Shown: one piece after another, positions 41,745 to 51,394 of the stretch | Layout: every line of letters starts with the position of its first letter | How positions within the stretch are numbered: the stretch's first letter is position 1 | From: SAR324 cluster bacterium | GTDB lineage: Bacteria > SAR324 > XYD2-FULL-50-16 > JAERRU01 | Direction: 5' to 3' | DNA length: 64,000 bases | Assembly (NCBI GenBank): GCA_016735295.1 | Contig: JAERRU010000009.1 | Coordinates: 1 to 64,000, forward strand | Notes under the pieces: generated by a model | The model's database searches: none | Told to the model about the DNA's origin: nothing | Seen by the model: the letters and a program-made list of their open reading frames with translations, nothing else | Translations under genes and position numbers: made by a program

Positions 41745-42131
41745 CTAGGCTTTGCAAAGAGCGGTTACTTCAATTTCAACTAACGAATCGAGTGGTAATC
41801 TCGCTACTTGCACGGCAAATCTAGCTGGTTTGTGATTTTTAAAGTATTTGGCATAAACTTGATTAATATCAGCAAACGAGTTCATATCAGCTAAATAGAT
41901 GCCACATTTTACTATATCATTCAAATCTAACTCAGCGGCTTCTAGCACATAAATGATATTTCTAAATACTTGCTCAGTTTGTTCAATAATACCGCCAGAC
42001 ACTATTTTTCCGCTAGCTGGGTCAAGGGGGATTTGCCCCGAACAAAATAAAAATCCACCGGCTTTAATGGCATGTGAATAAGGACCTACAGGTTGAGGGG
42101 CTTTGCTTGAATTTATGACTTGTTGTTTCAT
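41745..42131 (-). CDS. ridA: RidA family reactive imine deaminase
   Basis: APQPVGPYSHAIKAGGFLFCSGQIPLDP, CGIYLADMNSFADINQVYAKYF, PARFAVQVARLPLDSLVEIEVTAL. Confidence 0.95.
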   Translation of the reverse strand: MKQQVINSSKAPQPVGPYSHAIKAGGFLFCSGQIPLDPASGKIVSGGIIEQTEQVFRNIIYVLEAAELDLNDIVKCGIYLADMNSFADINQVYAKYFKNHKPARFAVQVARLPLDSLVEIEVTALCKA

Positions 42132-42312
42132 GGGTTTTATTATGTTTAAAAATTTTATGGGAATTTCCTATTAATATATGGAAAGTAAATTTTTGATGAT
42201 TAATTTCATCTATAATAATAATAGGATAAAAATAATTATACTATATTATATGAATGATAAAAATTAATCACATAAAAATCAATAATAAAAGTCATTATTT
42301 TTTTAAAAAAAC

Positions 42313-42349
42313 TTGACTATAGCTACCCGCAGGGGTTAAAAATAGTCAA
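42313..42349. promoter_or_regulatory. Inverted repeat TTGACTAT-N21-ATAGTCAA with GC-rich core, upstream of the cytochrome c gene
   Basis: 42313-42320 and 42342-42349 exact reverse complements; inner ACCC-GCAG-GGGT stem. Confidence 0.4.
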
Positions 42350-42400
42350 AAGAATTTAAATTTTAACGGAAATACACAGAAACACTGCATATTTATAAAC

Positions 42401-43168
42401 ATGGCGGTTCTAGATTTTATAATGCCTAGCGTGGCTTTGATAGTAGTGATAATGCTTTTTACAATTCCAGGCATTTGGTCATTATTTTTTACGGCAGCAC
42501 TTTTTGGTACTTTTCTTGGTGAAGCTGAGAAATTTTTATTAAAATTATCTCAAAAAAATCCAGCTAAGGCAAAGACATCAGAGATTGATCCGTTAGCTGA
42601 GGGAGGGTCGGCAAACGATTTTCCAAGTACAAAAAACCGATTGGGTTTGTATTTTGGTAGAATATCGCTGGTGGTGATGGTGATATCACCGGTATTGATT
42701 ACTACCGGGGTTGCGGCTTATTTTTTATCTACTTTTGTAAGCACTAAACCTGTTGTAGAGCAAAGTGATTTTTTGCTTCCAGAACCAGTAGTTACCAATA
42801 AAGAGATTGATAAAGAGAGTATTTTTGTTGATAATTGCTCAGTTTGTCACCAAACAAATGGGTTAGGAATAACAGATACTTTTCCTCCTTTAGTAGGCTC
42901 ATCTTGGGTTAATGGAGACCCTGAAGTAATGGCTAAGATAGTTTTAAATGGGTTAACTGGTGAAATTATTGTTAAAGATAAAGTTTATAATAATGTGATG
43001 CCAGGCTTTTCTGGGGTGCTAAGTGATGAAGAGATAGTAGCGGTGATAAATCATGTTAGATCTTCATGGGGAAATGAAGGAAACGATGAAATCACCATAG
43101 ATACTTTAGCTGAAGTTAAAGACAGTTTAAATAATCGCTCCACCGCATTTACGGCTGATGAGTTGTGA
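42401..43168 (+). CDS. Membrane-anchored c-type cytochrome
   Basis: N-terminal TM segments; single CSVCHQ heme motif; distal VMPGFSG axial Met region. Confidence 0.85.
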   Translation: MAVLDFIMPSVALIVVIMLFTIPGIWSLFFTAALFGTFLGEAEKFLLKLSQKNPAKAKTSEIDPLAEGGSANDFPSTKNRLGLYFGRISLVVMVISPVLITTGVAAYFLSTFVSTKPVVEQSDFLLPEPVVTNKEIDKESIFVDNCSVCHQTNGLGITDTFPPLVGSSWVNGDPEVMAKIVLNGLTGEIIVKDKVYNNVMPGFSGVLSDEEIVAVINHVRSSWGNEGNDEITIDTLAEVKDSLNNRSTAFTADEL

Positions 43169-43204
43169 TTAATTACGGTTAATTACGGTTAATTTCCTGC
43201 TGTT

Positions 43205-45031
43205 TTACTCAGACTCATCTTGCTGAAAGTAAGTTTCAGCTTGAATTTTATTAAGTTGATCTATCTCAAAAATTAATTCTCGCTCTTCTTTTTTAAGGGA
43301 CTCACTTTCAATAAGGCTCTTATATTTCAAAGGAGTTTTGTGTTTTTCGATAGTCTCAATTAAAAGGGGCAAAACCTGATTTTCACTAATAACTTTTTTT
43401 GCTTCTTGTGCATTAGGCAGCACTATCCCGTAAAGATTTTGTGATGTTTGCACTAGAGCGTGGCCTCGTTTCAGGTAGGCCCCAGAAAAGCCTCCATCAA
43501 TATTAATAGCAAAATTATCTCCCGATAACATTTTATCACCCTTTTTAATGTCTTTTGGCGTATGGCCAAATACTATTCTTTTAATCGAAAAATCTTTTTT
43601 TAATTTATTTTGAAATTTTTTATCAGTAATATTTTTTTCCCAATGCAAAGTTTTTTCTTTATGGGTAGATTTATCTTTAATAAAATAGCGTTCAAAAGTC
43701 TTCATAGCGTGACGGCCATATAAGGGTGATTTTGGCCCGCACCAGAGGTAAAACATTAAATCAGTTTCTGTTAAATCCTGTTTTTGATCATTTAAATAGC
43801 GATGGGCCACTCTATCTATTATTGATTGAATATAGACCAATAAAGGTTTTCCCTTGCGACCTAATAATTCCTCATAGTCTCCTTTAGCATTTGAGGGGAT
43901 TGAGGCGTGGATATTTAAGAAATCTTGGTGGGTATCAAAAATTAGTGCTTTTTCAATAAATAAACTCATTAAATTTTTAAGCTTTCTGTTGCTCATGAAT
44001 TGATTTTTTAAATCATCAATCACCTCCTTTTCTCTAACATTAAGCTCATTTGCTTGATCAGGATTTAGCGTGGGAAAGTGGGTATCAGTTAAACCATCAG
44101 TATTGCTTGTGTTAAGCAATTTTCCTAGTTTATCGAGCCACAACCGGTTTTCCATTTGATATTCAGGACGCCGTAAAATTGAATCTTCTTGGGTTTTTAA
44201 CCTGATAATCGCTATAGCCTTTTCTATGCTTCTTCCATCAGGTGATTTAGCCCTAAAAGTATCAGGAATTTTGCCATTAGAATAAAATTCAAGAGCAAAT
44301 TTTTGCAACTTTGATATATCAAAATGCAATCTTTTTAGTAAATCTAAATGATCATACCGGCAAGTAACTCGCACCACCTCAGCCACTGAAGAATAGTCGC
44401 CAGCACAAGCCGCTAGCCATAGTATGTCATGGTTTCCCCAAATCATGGAAAGCCTTTTTTTGTAATAAGGAAGCTTCAAAGTGCGAATTATTTTTTCAGG
44501 CGTAGGCCCTCGATCAAATATATCACCCAACACAATAATTCTATCGGGAATTGTATCTAGGATACTTTGTGATAAATCTCTAATTACATAATTAAATAAT
44601 TCACCTTGATCGAAAAAACATAAAGGTAAATTTTGTGGAGCTAGATTTATTTGTAAAAGTAATTTAGATAACCGGTGCCTAGTTTCAATTAACTTGCGGG
44701 CATTTAGATGTTGAGCTTTATGTGATAGTATTTTGAGCAAATTTAATAAGGCGTCGTGGCGAGATATTTTAATATCAGATGACCACCTTTTGCGGCGAAT
44801 TAATCTAGTAATATTTTTGATAAATAGGTCGTCTTTAGAGTCTAGGGCTTCTTGAGCAGTAGTGTAAAGCATCCCAAAACGACCTTGGAGAACTCTGATA
44901 AATCTATCTCCATCTCCATGTAAATCACTGATCCAAAGAGTGCTGGCGATATTAGATTCAAGGCGCGCTCTGATTTGGAGAATTTTTTCCCCAATTTCTC
45001 TTATGGTAGCACTAGAAAATTTGAAATTCAC
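43205..45031 (-). CDS. fbp: Class III fructose-1,6-bisphosphatase
   Basis: WISDLHGDGDRFIRVL, VLGDIFDRGP, IWGNHDILWLAA, IVFGHTPKDIKKG metallophosphoesterase motifs in the long FBPase III layout. Confidence 0.88.
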   Translation of the reverse strand: MNFKFSSATIREIGEKILQIRARLESNIASTLWISDLHGDGDRFIRVLQGRFGMLYTTAQEALDSKDDLFIKNITRLIRRKRWSSDIKISRHDALLNLLKILSHKAQHLNARKLIETRHRLSKLLLQINLAPQNLPLCFFDQGELFNYVIRDLSQSILDTIPDRIIVLGDIFDRGPTPEKIIRTLKLPYYKKRLSMIWGNHDILWLAACAGDYSSVAEVVRVTCRYDHLDLLKRLHFDISKLQKFALEFYSNGKIPDTFRAKSPDGRSIEKAIAIIRLKTQEDSILRRPEYQMENRLWLDKLGKLLNTSNTDGLTDTHFPTLNPDQANELNVREKEVIDDLKNQFMSNRKLKNLMSLFIEKALIFDTHQDFLNIHASIPSNAKGDYEELLGRKGKPLLVYIQSIIDRVAHRYLNDQKQDLTETDLMFYLWCGPKSPLYGRHAMKTFERYFIKDKSTHKEKTLHWEKNITDKKFQNKLKKDFSIKRIVFGHTPKDIKKGDKMLSGDNFAINIDGGFSGAYLKRGHALVQTSQNLYGIVLPNAQEAKKVISENQVLPLLIETIEKHKTPLKYKSLIESESLKKEERELIFEIDQLNKIQAETYFQQDESE

Positions 45032-45070
45032 AATCCTTTAAGAAAAACAATCGTCTATCAAACAAACATC

Positions 45071-45121
45071 AAGTAAAAAATCATATATAGATTTATTTAT
45101 ATAAATAGTATCTTTTTACTT
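45071..45121. promoter_or_regulatory. Inverted repeat AAGTAAAAA ... TTTTTACTT in the divergent fbp / orphan-operon gap
   Basis: 45071-45079 and 45113-45121 exact reverse complements. Confidence 0.3.
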
Positions 45122-45249
45122 AAGAGGCAATAAAAATTAAGAAAAAGTTGCCTGTCTGGTTGTAAAATAAATCAATATGTGCGACATTTTTTGCTTGATG
45201 GTTTAGTTGATCTTGGAGGAAATATTTTTTCTTTAGTTACTTTGAACTG

Positions 45250-45579
45250 GTGAATATTGTCGTAAAAAAAGATAATGATACTTACGTTGCCGTAAGAATA
45301 TCTGATGAAGGTACTTTTAAAAAAATACAATGGCTTTGGGGAAAGACTGATTTTATTAGTTTTTTCGCTCAAGAGCAAAAGATATGGAGATGTCAAAGAG
45401 TGTGTTTGATGAAAAATAGTTCGCTCTATGATTTTGTAGAGACTAGCCACCACGGAGCAATGTTTGAAGAAACTAGGTGGGTTTATGAAAGTGAAGAAAT
45501 TTATATTGAATTACCAATTCACTTTTCTCACCTGATGATTGAAATTAGTAATAGCTTGTTAGCTAGGTCTTTAGCATGA
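45250..45579 (+). CDS. Uncharacterised protein (first gene of orphan operon)
   Basis: 109-aa ORF, GTG start, stop overlaps ATG of next gene (ATGA). Confidence 0.6.
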   Translation: MNIVVKKDNDTYVAVRISDEGTFKKIQWLWGKTDFISFFAQEQKIWRCQRVCLMKNSSLYDFVETSHHGAMFEETRWVYESEEIYIELPIHFSHLMIEISNSLLARSLA

Positions 45580-46091
45580 CTTGGTACCTAGGTGGGGCCG
45601 TCCTCACAATATTTTTCATCATTTTACTTAAAAGGGTGATTAAGCCCAATAGAGTCAAACAAAAACGCCATCAACGGCTAATTAAAGCTATCACGAGCGA
45701 AGATTTCTCCCCTACTGCCAACCAGCGGTTAGTCGCTTTTTTGCATAAGGGGATAAATAAACTTTGCTTGAGTGAAGATGGAAAAATATATGGAGTATCT
45801 TTTAAAAATAAACAACCTTCTGAGTTACCGCATGTTGCAGGCTGTCGATGTGAGTATCAGATTGAACCTATGCGTATTTCTAATATTTTTTCTGCAAAAA
45901 AGAGTAAGGCTGAGACATATAAAACTGATTTAGGTGATCTGGACTTTTATTCTTATAAGTACTATAAGTATAGTTTGATGATGTTATCTGATGAAGATAA
46001 GGAGAAACGAAAAACGATTGAAGATTTGCGATCTAGCCTTATTATGGACGCTTCTTTTGTTGATAAAGTGAAGCAACACCTAATGGAGTAA
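45576..46091 (+). CDS. Uncharacterised protein with N-terminal TM segment
   Basis: 171-aa ORF, ATGA coupling to previous gene, TM WYLGGAVLTIFFIILLKRVI. Confidence 0.7.
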   Translation: MTWYLGGAVLTIFFIILLKRVIKPNRVKQKRHQRLIKAITSEDFSPTANQRLVAFLHKGINKLCLSEDGKIYGVSFKNKQPSELPHVAGCRCEYQIEPMRISNIFSAKKSKAETYKTDLGDLDFYSYKYYKYSLMMLSDEDKEKRKTIEDLRSSLIMDASFVDKVKQHLME

Positions 46092-46099
46092 TAAATACT

Positions 46100-49000
46100 A
46101 TGCAAGAGGTATATTCTATTCCTTTTATCTCTAATACTATCCCTTCTATGGCCGCGGCTAAGCGTGATCCTGAGATGCTTTCCTTTTTAGAAACTATGAG
46201 ATTTGCCGCCTTAAGGTCGAATTTCATTTTTTTGCGGAGCAAGGATCGGGATCAATTTTCTCATTTGGGATATAGAGCAGATAAACATGTAGAGAGCAGT
46301 GTTGAGTTTTTAAGGCAGATAAGGCGTTATCATTATGGAATTATTCATTTGCACCTTAGTAGCCATAAAGATGCTTCTTTTGCCGTTCCTTTGATTGGCA
46401 GCTCGGTTAGCTCACCTGATTACCAGGTGTATGTTAGCGGGGTAAATTTTTTAGAGAAAAAGAAACTACAAGCCACTTTAGATCCTAGTTTCAAGAGACT
46501 TCCTTCTGGGTTTCACGATGGCGATGCGATTGATATTTTGGTAAATTTCAATAAAGTATTTTATTTAGAGCATTTCCGGCAAAGCATCCAAGACATTCCT
46601 ACTTTTAGTGATCGGCAAAAGGATGAATATATCAGCATTGCCCAAAGGGCTAGTCTTTTCAATCGACGAAATGGTAAATTAACTGCTGATTATATTAAAT
46701 TAATCAATGTCAATTTGATTAGTGAGTATTGGAATAAATATAGCAACCTATATTTGCAAATCACCACCTTTCTTGGCCAAAGCGAGAATCAGAACAAGCT
46801 TTATAGTGCCAAATTGTTATTATCAAGAATGATATCTGAGGCTAGGTGGGTTAGAATTAAGACTGATATATTTAAGCATTTGCCATTTGAATATCAAGAA
46901 ACCATTGGGAAGGTAAAAAATAAGACAGATTTTATTGATTATATTGCCACTGTGTTGTTGAATTTACGAAATGACGAGCGGCATCATAAAATTTGTAATA
47001 TATTATATAAACACCTATTGGTGCAGTCTTTACAGACAGATTCGGCTATTTTTAAGAAGATTAAATTTATTGATCAAGAATCTAAGGCGGATAATTATTT
47101 AAGCCAGCAATTAACTTCTTTTGTAACTAATTTCAATAAGTTGATTTCCGTGAAAGATGATAATTCATCAGATAAAGAGCAAATTCCTGACGAGGCTAAA
47201 AAATTATATACCGCTGAAATGGTTGGCTTACTGGGGCACTCATTAGGGGTTGGTATTACGGGTAATTTAAGCACTTATGAATATGACAATTACCGAATTT
47301 CGGTGGGTAATTTCTTGAAAAGCGACATTTATTCAGTGGATAAAATGGTGATTACCCCCCTCATGAAAGATAGTAAGAACATGGGGTTTTTGATATCAAA
47401 ATTACTTCCTAAAATCACCATCAACAAAATTACTGCCTGTAATATCGTAGATGATATACTTAAATATATAAATCCATATTTTCAATTTTTCAAAGATTTG
47501 CATGATATTGCTGAAGCCAGGCAAGTTGGGGAAGTGGCAAAGGACATGCAAAAGCAGCAGGTTGCCTATTCCAAAAAGATTATTAATATTTTGCCTAGGT
47601 TAGATTATCTGCTTTGTGTGGAATCTGCTAGTGCGATAGAAAAATCTATCTTTATTGATGCTAAGCGAGCCATTGGTATGCAGGTGTTTCCTACTGATTA
47701 TCAAACTTTAGATGATTATAGGCACAAGGCGGGATATAGCCAAATAGTAGTGCCGCATGTTCACACTTTACATCCCTTAAAGCTAGATCCTGGCTGGTTA
47801 TATGATGCATATACTTACTTCATTAAATATCAGGTTCATCGCCATTTATCGCAATTATTAAGCTCAAAACCTGATTTTTTAAAGAAGGGTGAGGTGAATA
47901 GGTATAATTATTTTATACAATATTTATTAGATAAGAGCATTTACCTAGGCTATGAGCAGTTAAAAAAGATTTTACTGAGTTACAAAAAGTGGGATATCCA
48001 CAATTTAGTGGAATTTGGTTATGAAACTAATATTTTACCTAGTGTGGATTACTATAATCATCTTTTGGATTATGATAATTGGCTGCCTAAAAATCAAAAA
48101 GAAGTCGATAAAAAATCGGTTATTCTTCCTTTGATAGATGATAAAAATAGTTTACATAATTATTTTAATCAACAATATGCTAACTGGCAAGATGAGTTGG
48201 GCAAGCGGACTGATGTTAGGTCAACTAGAAAAACTGATAAATGGATTACGGCATTTTTTCAAAATCTGATCAATGGCAATGTTCATGATATCTTTTCTGA
48301 AGATGCCCGGCGGCTATTACCGATCAATAATTGGCAATCTGAGCTACAATCTAAGATACAAGAGCATTTTAAGAATAATTTTAGTCAATTAAAAATTTTA
48401 CCTGAATATATTTTAATTAGATTAACTACGGATCAATCTTTTATCAGATATTTTTGTTTTAATTTTTTGATAGAGCTAGGAGATAATATGATTCCCATAA
48501 TATTTTATACTAGCAATGCTGATTTAGCTAAATATAATTGGAAATGGAACAATTTAATAGAGTCTCTAAAGCAAGAATGTCCTAATTTAATCAATAGTTT
48601 AAGACATGCATGGCGGAGAATATGCACTTATCAAACTATTTATTTGCGGTTAGTTCATGGGGCATCGTTAATTTTACTTGGTGATGTGATGCAGCGGTAT
48701 TTGCAGCAAGATGATCAAGAAGAAAAAGGATTGACGAAGTTTAGGAGAACATTGGATAAAAGCAAATTAATAATTTGCGAGGGAGATAGTAAAGAAGATG
48801 GAAAAAAGGTACTCAACCGAATTAAAGATAAAGGGGTTACTATCGCCCTTAATGAAGCGTTAGAAAGGTTTTATAGCTTTTATAAGGCCGATGAGAGGAA
48901 AGATAGATTAACCACCATGTTAGCTGAAATAAATCATCAAATGGCCGCTATTCCATATATCAAATATGCACCCTATAATATAAAGAGATTTCGCTTTAAT

Positions 49001-49507
49001 ATTAGTAAGATAGAAGATATTTTATCGGCAAAGATATCTGAATTAGATGATTTTAAGCTAAAAGAAGTATTAAATACCACTGAAGAAGTGTGGGGTGTTT
49101 ATACAAAATTAATTGAAGATGAGGTCTCTTATCCCTATAAATATAGATATCTGCATATAGCCTTTAATAATGCATATATTAAGATTAACAACATAGATCG
49201 AGGTGAGCTATTAGATTTTTTGAGTGCGGGCAGTAACTCAAGTCGAACAAAAAAGGCGGGTCATGGTTTTTTATTAAATCAATTAAGAGAGGCCATTTTA
49301 TTTAAAGATGTTTTGTCTGATAAAAAGCTTTTCTTTATTTATGCTGGTCAAAGCAGATCAACTGAGTTAGGTTATTTATTAGAGAGTTTACGGATAGTTA
49401 AGGGCTTAGAGGCTGAAATATATGTAGATAACCGAGATATTGATGACGACTTAAGAAAGCATTTGTTATTATATATAAGTCCTAGCAATATAATATCATT
49501 ACACTAA
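46100..49507 (+). CDS. Uncharacterised 1135-aa protein
   Basis: Uninterrupted long ORF directly after 45576..46091; no domain I recognise. Confidence 0.85.
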   Translation: MQEVYSIPFISNTIPSMAAAKRDPEMLSFLETMRFAALRSNFIFLRSKDRDQFSHLGYRADKHVESSVEFLRQIRRYHYGIIHLHLSSHKDASFAVPLIGSSVSSPDYQVYVSGVNFLEKKKLQATLDPSFKRLPSGFHDGDAIDILVNFNKVFYLEHFRQSIQDIPTFSDRQKDEYISIAQRASLFNRRNGKLTADYIKLINVNLISEYWNKYSNLYLQITTFLGQSENQNKLYSAKLLLSRMISEARWVRIKTDIFKHLPFEYQETIGKVKNKTDFIDYIATVLLNLRNDERHHKICNILYKHLLVQSLQTDSAIFKKIKFIDQESKADNYLSQQLTSFVTNFNKLISVKDDNSSDKEQIPDEAKKLYTAEMVGLLGHSLGVGITGNLSTYEYDNYRISVGNFLKSDIYSVDKMVITPLMKDSKNMGFLISKLLPKITINKITACNIVDDILKYINPYFQFFKDLHDIAEARQVGEVAKDMQKQQVAYSKKIINILPRLDYLLCVESASAIEKSIFIDAKRAIGMQVFPTDYQTLDDYRHKAGYSQIVVPHVHTLHPLKLDPGWLYDAYTYFIKYQVHRHLSQLLSSKPDFLKKGEVNRYNYFIQYLLDKSIYLGYEQLKKILLSYKKWDIHNLVEFGYETNILPSVDYYNHLLDYDNWLPKNQKEVDKKSVILPLIDDKNSLHNYFNQQYANWQDELGKRTDVRSTRKTDKWITAFFQNLINGNVHDIFSEDARRLLPINNWQSELQSKIQEHFKNNFSQLKILPEYILIRLTTDQSFIRYFCFNFLIELGDNMIPIIFYTSNADLAKYNWKWNNLIESLKQECPNLINSLRHAWRRICTYQTIYLRLVHGASLILLGDVMQRYLQQDDQEEKGLTKFRRTLDKSKLIICEGDSKEDGKKVLNRIKDKGVTIALNEALERFYSFYKADERKDRLTTMLAEINHQMAAIPYIKYAPYNIKRFRFNISKIEDILSAKISELDDFKLKEVLNTTEEVWGVYTKLIEDEVSYPYKYRYLHIAFNNAYIKINNIDRGELLDFLSAGSNSSRTKKAGHGFLLNQLREAILFKDVLSDKKLFFIYAGQSRSTELGYLLESLRIVKGLEAEIYVDNRDIDDDLRKHLLLYISPSNIISLH

Positions 49508-49530
49508 TAATAAAAATAATTTGATGTAGT

Positions 49531-50532
49531 ATGATAATAGTTACAGGAGGGGCTGGTTTTATTGGTAGTTGTTTGATTAAATATTTAAATGAACGTGGAT
49601 ATTTTAATATTTTAGTGGTGGATCAGCTTGATAATGCTGAGAAATGGAAAAATTTACTTAAGATTAGTTTTAATGATTTCATCGCTAAAGATGATTTACT
49701 AGCAAAGCTAAAGCAAATACCTAAGGTTAGTGAGATTTATCATTTAGGATCAGATAGCTTAACTGATAGCCAAGATGGTAATTATATTATGCAAAATAAT
49801 TATGAATATACAAAGAATTTGTGTAGGCATGCAATTATTAATCGGGCTAAGTTTGTATATGCATCTAGTGCGGGCACTTATGGTGCGGGAGAGCATGGCT
49901 ATGATGATCTTGAGACGGGGTTAGTTAATTTAAAACCGCTTGATTTATATGAATATTCCAAACATTTATTTGATTTATATGCCCAGCGTAATGATTTATT
50001 TAGAAAACATCGAATAATAGGACTTAAATATTTTGATGTATATGGCCCAGCAGAGGAGCATAAAGGAGATATGGGCAGTATGGTGCTGCGGGCTTATCTT
50101 CAATATAAAAAAAGTAAAGTAGTTAAGCTTTTTAAATCTTATCGTAAAGATATTGAGCATGGAGAGCAAAAGCGAGATTTTATTTATGTTAAAGACGCAG
50201 TCAAGCTCACTTATTATTTAGCACATCATCCTGAGAGGCTCGGCGGTATTTTCAATATAGGAAGTGGAGAGGCTCATAGTTTTAATGAGTTGGTGGCAGC
50301 TTTAGCTGAGGCGGTGGGTCGTAATATAGAGCCTACTTATGTTGCTATGCCTGTAAAAATTAGGGCTAAATATCAATATTTTATTGAAGCAAATATTAAT
50401 AAGTTACTAATCCAAACGACATTACCAAGTTATCCATTACCTAAGGGGTACACTTTGAAGGAAGGTATTTTTGATTATGTGGTGAACTATATGGAAAAGG
50501 AAAATTTTTCGATTAATACTTTACCTGAGTAA
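49531..50532 (+). CDS. hldD: ADP-L-glycero-D-manno-heptose 6-epimerase-like
   Basis: MIIVTGGAGFIGSCLIKYLNERG, YASSAGTYGAGEHGYDD, YEYSKHLFD, LKYFDVYGPAEEHKGDM, EQKRDFIYVKD. Confidence 0.93.
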   Translation: MIIVTGGAGFIGSCLIKYLNERGYFNILVVDQLDNAEKWKNLLKISFNDFIAKDDLLAKLKQIPKVSEIYHLGSDSLTDSQDGNYIMQNNYEYTKNLCRHAIINRAKFVYASSAGTYGAGEHGYDDLETGLVNLKPLDLYEYSKHLFDLYAQRNDLFRKHRIIGLKYFDVYGPAEEHKGDMGSMVLRAYLQYKKSKVVKLFKSYRKDIEHGEQKRDFIYVKDAVKLTYYLAHHPERLGGIFNIGSGEAHSFNELVAALAEAVGRNIEPTYVAMPVKIRAKYQYFIEANINKLLIQTTLPSYPLPKGYTLKEGIFDYVVNYMEKENFSINTLPE

Positions 50533-50539
50533 AAAAAAA

Positions 50540-51394
50540 ATGATAAATAAGCGTAAATTTTCAGTAGGAGATATAAAATTAGGAGGCGAGCAACTTTTTT
50601 TAATAGCGGGGCCTTGCGTTATTGAAGATGAGAAATCTACTCTTTTAATCGCAGAAAAATTAAAAATAGTGGTGGATGAATTAAAAATTCCTACTATCTT
50701 CAAATCATCTTTTCAAAAGGATAATCGCAGTTCGTTACAAAATTATGTGGGGCCGGGGTTAAAAAAGGGATTAAATATATTGAGCAAAGTTAAGCAAGAA
50801 TTTGGATTTACTTTGTTATCTGATATCCACTGTGCGACTCAAGCAAATGAGGTGGCAGAGGTGCTTGATGTTATTCAAATACCAGCATATTTATGTATGC
50901 AAAGTTCCTTGCTCCAAGCCGCGGCTAAAACTGGGCGGTGTGTTAATATCAAACACGGTCAATTTTTAGCACCTAAAAATATGAAATATCCACTTGCTAA
51001 GTGCGTGGAGAGTGGAAATGATAATATCATCTTAACCGAGAGAGGGCATAGCTTTGGATATAATGATTTGATAGTGGATCCGCGGGCTTTTTACGAATTA
51101 AATCAACTTGGCTATCCGGTGGTATTTGACATCACTCATTCAATAAGGAAGTATGGCGTACCTAGTGCCAAAAAAGAGGGTGGGGCCAGGCATTATATTC
51201 CACTTTTGGCTAGAGCTGGGGCGGCGGCGGGCATTGATGGTGTTTTTATTGAAGTTCACCATAATCCAGATGCGGCTAAATGTGACGCTGCTAGCCAGTT
51301 AAATGTGGATAATCTTAAGAAATTACTTGAAGTAATAAATGATTTTCATAAATTAGAAGTTAAACATCGTAATAATAATGGAACTATATCTTGA
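50540..51394 (+). CDS. kdsA: 3-deoxy-8-phosphooctulonate synthase (Cys-type metal site)
   Basis: LIAGPCVIED, KSSFQKDNRSS, VNIKHGQFLAPKNMKYPLAK, LTERGHSFGYNDLIVDPRAF, PVVFDITHSIRKYG. Confidence 0.95.
   Translation: MINKRKFSVGDIKLGGEQLFLIAGPCVIEDEKSTLLIAEKLKIVVDELKIPTIFKSSFQKDNRSSLQNYVGPGLKKGLNILSKVKQEFGFTLLSDIHCATQANEVAEVLDVIQIPAYLCMQSSLLQAAAKTGRCVNIKHGQFLAPKNMKYPLAKCVESGNDNIILTERGHSFGYNDLIVDPRAFYELNQLGYPVVFDITHSIRKYGVPSAKKEGGARHYIPLLARAGAAAGIDGVFIEVHHNPDAAKCDAASQLNVDNLKKLLEVINDFHKLEVKHRNNNGTIS

Noticed and set aside
43168-43195. Short repeat TTAATTACGG x2-3 after the cytochrome gene
   Set aside because: Too short and AT-rich to interpret; likely simple-sequence expansion.
46042-46242. 66-aa antisense ORF at the start of the 1135-aa gene as a possible antitoxin
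   Set aside because: No toxin/antitoxin motif and no separate promoter evidence; most likely a shadow ORF.
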